From NCBI GenBank assembly GCA_029265905.1, contig JAJUGR010000003.1, positions 111,556 through 175,555 on the forward strand: a stretch of DNA of 64,000 nt, in the 5' to 3' direction. Shown one piece after another: positions 28,017-37,442 of this stretch (position 1 is the first letter of the stretch; each line of letters opens with the position of its first letter). The translations under genes and the position numbers were made by a program. This stretch comes from Sporomusaceae bacterium. GTDB lineage: Bacteria; Bacillota; Negativicutes; Acidaminococcales; JAJUGR01. The notes beneath the pieces are model-generated. The model did no database searches. It was given only the letters and a program-made list of their open reading frames with translations, and was not told the DNA's origin.

Positions 28017-28910
28017 GTGGAAGATCTGGACTGGCTATTATTAAAGACGTTGTACGAGAAAAAGACGATCACCAAGACAGCGGAAGCGCTGTTCATCTCG
28101 CAACCGGCCATTACCAATCGTTTGCGCAAAATTGAGGACGAATTTGGCGTCACCATCGCCCACCGCGATAACAAAGGCATTTACCTGACGCCGCAGGGCG
28201 AGTTTTTGGCTGTCTCAGCGGAAAAGGTCCTGCAAACCATGCGCGACATCAAGGATCAGGTGTTGAGCATGGATCAGGAAGTGAAGGGCACGCTGCGCAT
28301 CGGCGCCTCCAACTTTTTCACCAAATATGTCCTGCCCGGCCTGCTCAAACAGTTCAGCGCCGACAATCCCCACGTAGAGTTCCAGGTGACGACTACCTGG
28401 AGCAAGGACGTGCTCCAGCTGCTCTATAAGCACGCCATCCACGTCGCGTTTATCCGCAGCGAACACACGTGGCCCGGCGGGGCGCAGTTATTGTTCGAGG
28501 AACCGATTTGTATCGTTTCGAAAAAAACCATTGATTTGAATAAATTGCCCACCCTTCCCCGCATCGATTACCAAACCGAGCATTCCATCAAAAGCCTGAT
28601 CGACGCCTGGTGGTGCGCCCGCTATAACGCACCGCCGACGATCAGCATGAACGTCGACCGGGTGGATACCTGCAAGGAAATGGTATTAAACGGCTTAGGA
28701 TACGCCTTCTTGCCCGGCATGATCATTCGCGACACGCCGGAGCTAGAGACGATTGTCCTCACCGACGCCGCCGGCCAGCCGCTGTCGCGCAAAACCTGGA
28801 TGCTCTATCACCACTCCGTCGAAAACGTCCGCTTCGCCAAGGTCTTCATTGACTTTGTCCGCAGCATTCCGTTTGCGTCCTGGCCGATAACGGACAAAAA
28901 GCCGCGTTGA
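28017..28910 (+). CDS. LysR family transcriptional regulator
   Basis: 297 aa; MEDLDWLLLKTLYEKKTITKTAEALFISQPAITNRLRKIEDEFG. Confidence 0.93.
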   Translation: MEDLDWLLLKTLYEKKTITKTAEALFISQPAITNRLRKIEDEFGVTIAHRDNKGIYLTPQGEFLAVSAEKVLQTMRDIKDQVLSMDQEVKGTLRIGASNFFTKYVLPGLLKQFSADNPHVEFQVTTTWSKDVLQLLYKHAIHVAFIRSEHTWPGGAQLLFEEPICIVSKKTIDLNKLPTLPRIDYQTEHSIKSLIDAWWCARYNAPPTISMNVDRVDTCKEMVLNGLGYAFLPGMIIRDTPELETIVLTDAAGQPLSRKTWMLYHHSVENVRFAKVFIDFVRSIPFASWPITDKKPR

Positions 28911-28935
28911 AACGTCGTGTTCAACGCGGCTTTTT
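28901..28935 (+). terminator. Terminator overlapping the lysR stop
   Basis: gccgcgttga...tcaacgcggcttttt. Confidence 0.75.
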
Positions 28936-29095
28936 GCTTGCCAGGATCGACGTCATACATTTTCACTATGGAACCGGTATTTTATTGGTATTATTCATGT
29001 GGTCTCGACTTTGCTATGATGAGAGAAAAATGCGCGTTCCCACCAAGGAACAGCGGCGGCCAACGCGCACCAGCAAACACCGGAGGTGACCAACC

Positions 29096-30367
29096 ATGCT
29101 TTTTGCCGGCGTGGCCATTATTCTTGCGGCCGTATATCTGTTGATCAAGCGCTATGAATCCCGCATGATTTTGATCGGGGCGGGGCTGTTAATGACGGCG
29201 CTAGCCGGGACGCCGCTGGCGGCCTTCCAGGCCTTCAGCCAGTCGATGGTGACCAAAGAACTGATCCAAACGATTTGCCCGGTCATGGGCTTTGCCTACG
29301 TCATGCAGGCCACCAAGTGCGACAAGCACCTCATTAGCCTCGTCGCCAAAGCGTTGCAAAAAGTGCGCCCCGTCCTGATCCCCGGGGCTGTCCTAGGCAC
29401 CTTTGCCATCAACATCTCCCTGCCCAGCGCGGCTGGTACCGGCGCCGCCGTCGGGGCCATCTTTATTCCGCTGCTGATTTCGTCGGGCGTGCATCCGGCG
29501 ACCGCCGCTGCTGCCGTGCTAGCCGGGACGTTCGGCAGCAACCTTAGTCCCGGGCTGCCCCACAACCCCTTCGTCGCCAAGCTGGCGAACACGGATGTGT
29601 TGACCGTCATCAGCGTCCATGCGCTGACCGATATCGTCTGCGGCCTCATTGCCGCGTTCGGGCTGTTGCTGGTTGACAAATTTCTCGCCAAGCGAGCGCT
29701 TGACAATTCTTATCTGGAAACGGGCGACGCGCTCATGCCCGACAGCCTGTCAGACGAAAAAGCCAATCTGCTTTACGCCATCGTCCCAGTGGTGCCCGTC
29801 GTGCTGCTGGTATTAGGGGCGACCAACGCCGTTCCCGCCTTGGCCAAGCTCGAAGTGGCGCACAGCATGCTGATCGGCTGCTTATTAGGCATACTTGTTA
29901 CGAGACAAAATCCTGGAAAGATCACCAAAGAGTTTTTCAAGGGTTTGGGGGACGCCTACGGCGACATCCTGGGGATCATCATTGCCGCCTATGTCTTTGT
30001 CGCCGGCATGGAAAGCCTGGGGCTGGTCAAGGCGCTGATTGCGGCGATGGTCGACTCCTCCGCCTGGGCCAAGTACGCCGCTGTTTTCGGCCCGTTTTTG
30101 CTGGCCGTCATCTCCGGAACAGGCAATGCGGCGGCGTTTGCCTTCAACCAGGCCGTGACGCCGAACGCCGCACAGTTCGGCATGGACATCGTCAACATGG
30201 GCAGCCTCGCCACGCTCGGCGGCGTCCTGGGCCGCACCATGTCGCCAATCGCTGGCGTGACGATCGTCTGCGCGTCTTTGGCCGGCGCCTCGCCGTTTGA
30301 AGTGGCCAAGCGAAACACGCCAGCGATGCTTGTTGCCGCCGGCGCCACGATCGTCATGCTGACGTGA
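29096..30367 (+). CDS. C4-dicarboxylate carrier, DcuC-type
   Basis: 423 aa polytopic; GAVLGTFAINISLPSAAGTGAAVGAIFIPLL, AGTFGSNLSPGLPHNPFVAKLA. Confidence 0.75.
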   Translation: MLFAGVAIILAAVYLLIKRYESRMILIGAGLLMTALAGTPLAAFQAFSQSMVTKELIQTICPVMGFAYVMQATKCDKHLISLVAKALQKVRPVLIPGAVLGTFAINISLPSAAGTGAAVGAIFIPLLISSGVHPATAAAAVLAGTFGSNLSPGLPHNPFVAKLANTDVLTVISVHALTDIVCGLIAAFGLLLVDKFLAKRALDNSYLETGDALMPDSLSDEKANLLYAIVPVVPVVLLVLGATNAVPALAKLEVAHSMLIGCLLGILVTRQNPGKITKEFFKGLGDAYGDILGIIIAAYVFVAGMESLGLVKALIAAMVDSSAWAKYAAVFGPFLLAVISGTGNAAAFAFNQAVTPNAAQFGMDIVNMGSLATLGGVLGRTMSPIAGVTIVCASLAGASPFEVAKRNTPAMLVAAGATIVMLT

Positions 30368-30400
30368 AAACAGGCGCATGAATTATCCGTTGCAACAATA

Positions 30401-30441
30401 AAACCGCTTCCATCGTGCTGTAAACGCGATTGAGGCGGTTT
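30401..30441. terminator. Hairpin between convergent dcuC-like and EamA genes
   Basis: aaaccgcttc...gaggcggttt. Confidence 0.6.
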
Positions 30442-30448
30442 CATTTTT

Positions 30449-31336
30449 TCACATGCGTTGTTCGTCCGTCCGCAAGTTCGGCAACTGCGTCGCCAGCATG
30501 CCCAGCGCCATCAGCGCCATGCCCAGCAGTTCGCGCGTGCCCAGCACCTCGTGCAGGATCAAATAGCCGCCCAGCGCGGCAAACACGGTTTCCAGACTCA
30601 AAATAATGGCGGCATGCGTCGGTTCGGCATGCTTTTGGCCAATGATTTGCAGCGTGTAGGCCACGCCGACCGAACAAAGGCCGCCGTATAAAATCGGCAC
30701 GGCCGCCTGGATGATGCCGTGCAGCAGAATTTCCTCCGTCAGCAGGGCCACGCCAAGGCTCAGCACGGCGCACGCCACAAACTGATAAAAAGCCAGCTGC
30801 AGGCTGTCAACGCGGTTGGCATAGCGGTCAATCAGCAAAATATGGGCTGTCCAAAAACTGGCGCCAATGAACTCCAATAAATCGCCATAGGAAATCGTAA
30901 AATTGCTTTTGACGCAGAGAAAATACAGCCCGCTGATCGCCAAAACAGCGCCGAACCAGGTGTTGGCGGTAATCTGCTGCCGAAGAAACACGCCCGCCAG
31001 CGGCACCAAGACAATGTACAAGCAGGTGATGAACGCCGCTTTTCCAGCCGTCGTATACACAAGCCCGATCTGCTGCAAGGACGAGGCAATAAATAAAATG
31101 ACTCCGAAGACAAGGCCAATGCGCCAGCAGCAGCCGGCGTCAGCGGCCTGCGCCCGTTTGTCGCGGATTCGCGCAAAATGCCAAATTAACGGGAGCAGAG
31201 AAACCGCCCCCAGCGCAAACCGAATGCCATTAAAGGTATACGGTCCCACATAGTCCATCCCCACCCGTTGAGCCACGAACGCAAAACCCCAGATAAACGC
31301 CGTCAGCATCAACATCAAATTAGCTTTTGTTTTCAC
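30449..31336 (-). CDS. EamA/DMT family transporter
   Basis: 295 aa; MLTAFIWGFAFVAQRVGMDYVGPYTFNGIRF. Confidence 0.9.
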   Translation of the reverse strand: MKTKANLMLMLTAFIWGFAFVAQRVGMDYVGPYTFNGIRFALGAVSLLPLIWHFARIRDKRAQAADAGCCWRIGLVFGVILFIASSLQQIGLVYTTAGKAAFITCLYIVLVPLAGVFLRQQITANTWFGAVLAISGLYFLCVKSNFTISYGDLLEFIGASFWTAHILLIDRYANRVDSLQLAFYQFVACAVLSLGVALLTEEILLHGIIQAAVPILYGGLCSVGVAYTLQIIGQKHAEPTHAAIILSLETVFAALGGYLILHEVLGTRELLGMALMALGMLATQLPNLRTDEQRM

Positions 31337-31434
31337 CGAATCCCTCCCCTAGCCGCGCACGCTTCAGCCAAGCGCGACGTGCGCCATCTGACAAGTTTCG
31401 CGGCCCTTTCCGGCACGGGCTCGACGATGCTTGG

Positions 31435-32358
31435 CTAAAACAGCAAAGGCGCCAGGTATACCGCCACGGTCAACGTAATGCAACTGAGCAAAGTGGACAC
31501 CAACACCGCCTGCGCCGCAAATTCAGGTTCATTGTGATATTCCAGCGCCAAGGCCGCACTGTTGCGCGAAGAGGGCATGGCGCTGGCAATCCACAAGGTT
31601 TGCGCAACGATTCCGTCCAGTTGGAATAAATGGATCAGGCCAAAAGAGAGGGCGGGAGAAACGAGCAAGCGCACCGCACTGCTCAACAGCACCTTCGCGC
31701 CGTCTTTTCCCAACTTCACGGCGGCGATTTGCGCGCCGATCGCCACCAGCGCCAACGCCAACATGCCATTGGCCGCCGCACTCATCGGGATCCAGATAAA
31801 ATCCGGCACCTTGATTCCCCGGACGTTGCAGATCAACCCCAAAATCAAGCAGTAAAAAACCGGCATTTTCCCTAATTGCCGCAGTGTTTTCCCCAAACCA
31901 ACCTGTGCGGAACTCGTATTGATGATGCCATAAGTGAAAACAGCAATGACTTCAAACAAGACCACTACCATTTGGACGGACATGGCCAACGGGTTGTGAT
32001 GGAAAGCCAAGTCATTCACAGGAATCCCCACGTTGCCGTTATTGGTAAGCACGACACTGTTTGAAAAAGCCACGCCCATCTTTTTATCATGGCGGCATAT
32101 TTTGTTGATGAGCAGCGACAACAAATATAATGATGCAAATTGAACCGCCAAAAAGCCAAAAATCGCTAACAGCAGCCCGGCGGTGGCTTTTGCCTCATAG
32201 ATTTTCACAAAGGCTAGCGCCGGTATATAGTAGTAAAAAAGCAGTTTGGACAAAGTGTTCATTTCCAATTTAAACGAACGATGCAGCAACACGCCCACGC
32301 CAATGGACAGCATAATCGGTAAGACCACCTGCTGCATGAGATTATATAAAATCGCCAT
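31435..32358 (-). CDS. AEC (auxin efflux carrier) family transporter
   Basis: 307 aa polytopic; NNGNVGIPVNDLAF and ASAMPSSRNSAALALEY motifs. Confidence 0.88.
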   Translation of the reverse strand: MAILYNLMQQVVLPIMLSIGVGVLLHRSFKLEMNTLSKLLFYYYIPALAFVKIYEAKATAGLLLAIFGFLAVQFASLYLLSLLINKICRHDKKMGVAFSNSVVLTNNGNVGIPVNDLAFHHNPLAMSVQMVVVLFEVIAVFTYGIINTSSAQVGLGKTLRQLGKMPVFYCLILGLICNVRGIKVPDFIWIPMSAAANGMLALALVAIGAQIAAVKLGKDGAKVLLSSAVRLLVSPALSFGLIHLFQLDGIVAQTLWIASAMPSSRNSAALALEYHNEPEFAAQAVLVSTLLSCITLTVAVYLAPLLF

Positions 32359-32364
32359 AAATGA

Positions 32365-32408
32365 AAACCTCCATTATCAAGTTCTATTTTACCTGACAAT
32401 GGAGGTTT
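32365..32408 (-). promoter_or_regulatory. Inverted repeat able to sequester the Shine-Dalgarno of the AEC transporter gene
   Basis: 11-bp perfect arms aaacctccatt / aatggaggttt; the GGAGG SD of the 32358 start lies in one arm. Confidence 0.45.
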
Positions 32409-32424
32409 ACACATGCCTTTTCGT

Positions 32425-33552
32425 TTATTTCCTGCGCAATTTCGCAACGGCCTGACGGAATTTCTCCTCAGAAATACCGAATTCGCCGCGGATATCCTTC
32501 ACCGTCCGGTTGGGGTCGACCTGTTCCGGCAGCCCCAATTCAGCCAACAGTTGTTTTTCATCCACGCCGAAAGCAGCCGCCGCTTCCGACCACTTCATCC
32601 AGCCTTTTATCTCGCTCGGATCGGTAATCTGCGCCGCCACGCGGTAGCTGGGACTCTTGGCGTTCCACTGCCCGGACACCTGCGCCGCCCCGATAATCCC
32701 CAAAAACAGCACCACCCCGAGCACCCCGGCAACAAGCGGCTTCAAATTCGGCAGGCCGCCGACTTTGGCTTTGACGCTAAGGGCGCTGACCGGGCACGTT
32801 TCGACGCACTGCATGCACTTGACGCAGCGGCTGTCCTGCAGGCGCTGCGCCTCGGAAACCGTAATGCCGGTCGGACACGTCCGGTCGCATCGGTGGCAGT
32901 GAATGCAGGACGAGTCACGCTCGATGTCAAACAAGGCGAAACGCGATAAAACGCCGTTAAAAGCGCCGAGCGGGCAGAGGAAGCGGCACCAGGCCCGTTC
33001 GACCACCAGCGACGCGGCGACGAAGCTCCCGATGATCAGCCAGCCGGTCGCCCCCTCCACGTTCATGTGGAAAATCGCCTTGTAGGGGTCGAATTCCTCA
33101 AACCACAGTTTTTTCAGCAGCCAGGAAAAATAAACAATGCCGGCGAGGGTTGCAAACCGTCCGTAGCTCAAGAGGCGCATCACCGACGGCGAAATGCTCA
33201 CTTTGCGGTTCGAAACAGTTTGCCTCAGTTTGTAGAGCCAGTCCGCCAGACCGCCCAACGGGCAAATCCAGCCGCAAAAAAGCGCACCGCCGAGCAGCGT
33301 GGTTACGCCCACCGCCACAAGCAGCCAAAAGTTGCTCGGCGCCGTTTTTTGCAAAAAGCTGCCCGTAGTCAGATAGGGCGGCAGCGTTTCCAGCCCGCCG
33401 AACGGACAATAGGCGTCAATCGGGGGCACCCCGGCCGGACCGCCCCCGAGCACCTGATGCCGGTAGCCAAGATACGCCGCCAGGACCATAAAACCCGTCT
33501 GCAGTGCCAAACGAACTTTGTTCATCACACACCTCCCGTTTTGGGGCTGCAC
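32425..33552 (-). CDS. NapH/NosR-like membrane 4Fe-4S protein
   Basis: 375 aa; several TM segments; CGWICPLGGL, CRFLCPLGAF, CIHCHRCDRTCP, CVKCMQCVETCP. Confidence 0.85.
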   Translation of the reverse strand: MQPQNGRCVMNKVRLALQTGFMVLAAYLGYRHQVLGGGPAGVPPIDAYCPFGGLETLPPYLTTGSFLQKTAPSNFWLLVAVGVTTLLGGALFCGWICPLGGLADWLYKLRQTVSNRKVSISPSVMRLLSYGRFATLAGIVYFSWLLKKLWFEEFDPYKAIFHMNVEGATGWLIIGSFVAASLVVERAWCRFLCPLGAFNGVLSRFALFDIERDSSCIHCHRCDRTCPTGITVSEAQRLQDSRCVKCMQCVETCPVSALSVKAKVGGLPNLKPLVAGVLGVVLFLGIIGAAQVSGQWNAKSPSYRVAAQITDPSEIKGWMKWSEAAAAFGVDEKQLLAELGLPEQVDPNRTVKDIRGEFGISEEKFRQAVAKLRRK

Positions 33553-33586
33553 GGCCGCTCCGACGCATAAGCGCCGGTCCGTTGAA

Positions 33587-34219
33587 TCAAAACGACAACG
33601 ACTTCTTCGGGCACTTGTCGACGCACCGCCCGCACTTCAGGCAGTCGCTGTCTGTAAACCCGTCCGGACTGCCCTTGGCCGTGTACGGGGCGAGCTGCAG
33701 CGGGCACGCCTTCGTGCAAAGCTTGCAGCTGACGCACGAATCGGCGACCATGAGCGGCAGGGGCTTTTTCCTGGCGCTGACCCAGCTGGCCAGCGACCCC
33801 ATCGGACAAAACGAGCACCAGGTGCGCTGATGATACAGCAACCCAAGCCCGATGCCGACCAGCGTGGTCACCAGGATGATGCGGATAAACACCGCTCCCA
33901 TCGCCGGCAAATCACCCCAAGCGGCAGCCATCTGCACGCTGAAAACCGTCATAAGGAGCGCCAGCATGAACACCCGCAGCCCCTTGCTCCGAAAAAAAGG
34001 CGGGATGGGCTTTTGCGGCGACCACTTGGCCAGCACATGGTCATAAAAGCTGCCGCGCGGGCAAAAGTTACCGCACCAGTACCGCCCCTTGTAAAAGGAC
34101 ATCGCGACCGGCGCCAGCATGCAGACTAGCGCGATTAAGCCGATGACCGGATAGACAAGCCCGGCCGCCAGAAACGCCAGCAGCACCCAAAACAAATATG
34201 GTTGAACCTTATTTTTCAT
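33587..34219 (-). CDS. NapH-like membrane 4Fe-4S protein
   Basis: 210 aa; CGNFCPRGSFYD, CSFCPMGSLASW, CVSCKLCTKACP, CLKCGRCVDKCP. Confidence 0.85.
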   Translation of the reverse strand: MKNKVQPYLFWVLLAFLAAGLVYPVIGLIALVCMLAPVAMSFYKGRYWCGNFCPRGSFYDHVLAKWSPQKPIPPFFRSKGLRVFMLALLMTVFSVQMAAAWGDLPAMGAVFIRIILVTTLVGIGLGLLYHQRTWCSFCPMGSLASWVSARKKPLPLMVADSCVSCKLCTKACPLQLAPYTAKGSPDGFTDSDCLKCGRCVDKCPKKSLSF

Positions 34220-34263
34220 CTGTATTCCCTTTCCAACTGCGCCGCCAGCGGCATGTCACGCAT

Positions 34264-34791
34264 TTATAAGCCCTTCTTCTCCAGCCAGCGGAAGAGCAAC
34301 ACGGTCAAGAGCACGAACGGGACGATTACCAGCCAGTGGTTGACCCCCAAAACCTGCGGAATCGTGATTCTGCCGTAGTTGCCCCAGGTGAGCACCGTCT
34401 TTTGCATAGCGGGGTACGCTTCCGCATAGAGGCCGGCGCCCACGAGCATGCCCGCCATCCCCCACAACGCGTCCAACCGCCCTTCGCCCACCGCGCCAAG
34501 CGACGTCCCCGGGCAATAACCCAGCAGCCCCCAGCCCAAGCCAAAGATCAGTCCGCCGATGACAACGCCGCCCAAAATCGTCGGCTTGAGCGACAGCTTA
34601 ACCAGCCCCATGTCGTACAGAAAGTAAACCCCGACCATCGCCACCGCGATGTGCGAGAGCATAAATTTTACGATCGTCATATCCTGCAGGCGCAGAGCGG
34701 CAATCTGCTTGTCATAACGCAGCACCCGGCCTTTTTGCAGGAAGAAACCGAACAACACGCCGGTAATCAGGCCATACCACAGATCCGTCAT
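34264..34791 (-). CDS. YeeE/YedE family membrane protein
   Basis: 175 aa; GLLGYCPGTSLGAVGEGRLDALWGMAGMLVGA. Confidence 0.85.
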   Translation of the reverse strand: MTDLWYGLITGVLFGFFLQKGRVLRYDKQIAALRLQDMTIVKFMLSHIAVAMVGVYFLYDMGLVKLSLKPTILGGVVIGGLIFGLGWGLLGYCPGTSLGAVGEGRLDALWGMAGMLVGAGLYAEAYPAMQKTVLTWGNYGRITIPQVLGVNHWLVIVPFVLLTVLLFRWLEKKGL

Positions 34792-35336
34792 CTCCCGTCA
34801 CCGCCTTTGTACAGCCAGTTGGCCGAAATCATTCCGCCAATAAAGAAGCAGGCCAACGCGATATAGCCGCTGACCGACAACTGCAGCCCGCCGCTCAGCC
34901 CGTGGCCGCTCGGGCAGCCGTCAGCCAGCCGCGCGCCGAACATCGCGATGATGCCGCCGATAAACGCGACAAGCGCCCGCGACGGCCCCCCATAGCCGAA
35001 CCGTCTTTCCCACATGTCCGGCACAGCCTGGATGCGGAAGCTGCCCGAAGTGATGGCGGCAACAAAAGAGCCGAGCGCAATGCCAATGACAAACATCCAC
35101 TGCCAATCAATAATCGGCGCTTCTTTAATAAAATAGGGCATCTTGGCCACCCTTTCGGGAGAAAACAGCTTTTCCACCATGCCGGTCGTGCGGACAAACG
35201 TCGTCGACGCGCCCAGGTACTTGCCGACAAACCAGACCGATCCGATCGAAACCAGGCCGCTGAGCGCACCTGCTACGTAAGGACTCCAGCCATTGTCTTC
35301 TTTCATCTTGCCACCCTCCTCGCCACCTTTATCCAC
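34788..35336 (-). CDS. YeeE/YedE family membrane protein
   Basis: 182 aa; GARLADGCPSGHGLSGGLQLSVSGYI; 4-nt overlap with next gene. Confidence 0.85.
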   Translation of the reverse strand: MDKGGEEGGKMKEDNGWSPYVAGALSGLVSIGSVWFVGKYLGASTTFVRTTGMVEKLFSPERVAKMPYFIKEAPIIDWQWMFVIGIALGSFVAAITSGSFRIQAVPDMWERRFGYGGPSRALVAFIGGIIAMFGARLADGCPSGHGLSGGLQLSVSGYIALACFFIGGMISANWLYKGGDGR

Positions 35337-35473
35337 CCCCCGTACGGGAGGGGCTCTTGATTCAAATATAAACTACTGCCGGTCAAAAAGCAATACCGAA
35401 TAATCGTCAGGAAATTCAGCAAGGGTGCTTTCCGCAGCAGTAGTCATTGCCGTGAATGCGCTATGCGCCTTGA

Positions 35474-35956
35474 CTAACGGCTAAAGGCCTGCAAATGGCG
35501 TTTGGAAGCCGCCAGCAAGCGTTCAACAACAAACTTCACATCATCCGGCAAATCGGGCTGCCGCAAAAAATGTTCGTACATGGCAATGTTGTCAACCTCA
35601 GCCTGCTGTCCGATCTGCAGCGCCTCGGCAAAAGTGTTCGGCACAACGACATGCGGTTTGCTCTCATCGGCCGGCACGTCCCAGCCGCGGTCCGTGAACA
35701 GCGGCTTCAGCAAGGCGATATGGTGTTCTTCCGACTGCACGATGTTCGAAAAGGGGCGAACCTTGCCAAACGCATCCATCACCGCCGTGTACTGGGCGCG
35801 GGCCAAATACTCGTCTTGAATGGCAAACTGCAGCATCTCCTGGACAGTCGGCTGCGCCACCTTCACCGCCCCTCTTGCCCCATAGCCCTCGTCAGCAGCG
35901 AGAGCGGTACCCGCCATCAAAAACAGCCCCAGCAGCACCCCCCACAAGATTCGCAT
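35474..35956 (-). CDS. DUF2202-like (ferritin-fold) secreted protein
   Basis: MRILWGVLLGLFLMAGTALAADE signal; MLQFAIQDEYLARAQYTAVMDAFGKVRPFSNIVQSEEHHIALL. Confidence 0.8.
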   Translation of the reverse strand: MRILWGVLLGLFLMAGTALAADEGYGARGAVKVAQPTVQEMLQFAIQDEYLARAQYTAVMDAFGKVRPFSNIVQSEEHHIALLKPLFTDRGWDVPADESKPHVVVPNTFAEALQIGQQAEVDNIAMYEHFLRQPDLPDDVKFVVERLLAASKRHLQAFSR

Positions 35957-36137
35957 ATCCGTTCCCCCTCCTTTGTTTGTCTGATAAAGAGACTCCCTCA
36001 CTTTTACTTTAAAACCATTCATTCGCAAAAGCAAGAATTTTCAGTTTTAAATATGTTTCGGAAAATATGCAAACCAAAACGCGGAAGCGGCTGCCGACAT
36101 TTCCGTCGGCAACCGCGCCCTTTAGACCATCAGTTCA

Positions 36138-37382
36138 CTACATCTCCATAACCAAGCGTCTGGCGTCCAATCGCCTTTTGCAATAAACCGCCCCGGCGAG
36201 CAGCACTAAGGCAATCGCATTAAGCGCTGCTGCAATAATAAACGCCTGTCCGTAACCGTCGCTGGCGGCCTTGACTACCGCCGCCAGCCGCGGGCCGACA
36301 AAGGCGCCGATCCCAACGGTCAGGAACATCACGCCGAAATTGACCCCCAGGTTTTTCGCGCCGAACAATTCGGCCGTGACCGGCGCCATGATCGACAAAA
36401 ACCCGCCGTAGTAAAAGCCGATCGCCATGATCATCGCCACCACCATGGCATACGTGGTCGCCAACGATAACCCCACCATGGCCGCCGCCCCGACAATCAG
36501 CATCAGGCCGATCACCGGGAACCGCCCCAACCGGTCGGATACGGCGCCCCAGGCAAGGCGTCCGCCCGTGTTAGCGACCGACAACAGCATCACGACGCTC
36601 GCCGCCGCCTGCGGCGTCAGCTTCAGCACATCCTGCACGATCGGCGACACGTAGCCAATGATCATCATCCCGGACGTAGCGGCCGCCAAGAACACCCCGG
36701 CCACCAGGTAAAACAGCGGGCTTTTCAGCATCCCCGCCCAGTTCACGTCCGAGACTGCGACCGCCGGTTTTTGCTGCCGCGCCGCGCCAACCGCCTTGCC
36801 CGCCGGCCTATAATCGCGGGGCGCCCGTTCCACAATCAGGCTAGAGAGGCAAATGACCGTCAGACCAATTGCCCCGATCCACCGAAAAGCAGTCAGCACG
36901 TCATAGGCCGCCATCAGCGCAACCGCTGCCGGAGCCCACATGAGCGCGCCCAAGCTGGCACCGCCGGTCAGCAAGCCCGACGCCAACCCCCTCCTGTCCG
37001 GGAAGAAGGCGACCATGTTGCTGACCGTCCCGCCGGGATATACCGTCGCCACGCCAAGGCCGACCAGGCTGGCACATACGTACAAGTGCGTCAGCGAATT
37101 CGTAAAGCTCAGACCCAGCATGCCGCCGCCGAACAAGAGCCCTCCGGCAAACAGCACCTGGCGCGGGGACACGTAGTCCATCGCTTTCCCGACGACAATC
37201 GGCATGAATGATCCCATCGACAACATCAGGGTGAAAGACAGCGACACCTCGGCAGGCGATGCGTTTATCAAAGCGACAAGCGGTTTTTGAAAGACGCTCC
37301 ACGCATAAATGATGCCGGCACAAACATTGATCAATATGCACAAAGCGAGAAACACCCAGCGCTTCGAATCGTATTTATTCAC
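36138..37382 (-). CDS. OxlT-like MFS transporter
   Basis: About 414 aa; RWVFLALCILINVCAGIIYAWSVFQKPL; 12-TM character. Confidence 0.85.
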   Translation of the reverse strand: MNKYDSKRWVFLALCILINVCAGIIYAWSVFQKPLVALINASPAEVSLSFTLMLSMGSFMPIVVGKAMDYVSPRQVLFAGGLLFGGGMLGLSFTNSLTHLYVCASLVGLGVATVYPGGTVSNMVAFFPDRRGLASGLLTGGASLGALMWAPAAVALMAAYDVLTAFRWIGAIGLTVICLSSLIVERAPRDYRPAGKAVGAARQQKPAVAVSDVNWAGMLKSPLFYLVAGVFLAAATSGMMIIGYVSPIVQDVLKLTPQAAASVVMLLSVANTGGRLAWGAVSDRLGRFPVIGLMLIVGAAAMVGLSLATTYAMVVAMIMAIGFYYGGFLSIMAPVTAELFGAKNLGVNFGVMFLTVGIGAFVGPRLAAVVKAASDGYGQAFIIAAALNAIALVLLAGAVYCKRRLDARRLVMEM

Positions 37383-37442
37383 GTTACCCTCCACCAACAA
37401 GCTATTTGCGATCTTCTGACTCCTCGGCAACCGCCGTCCCGA

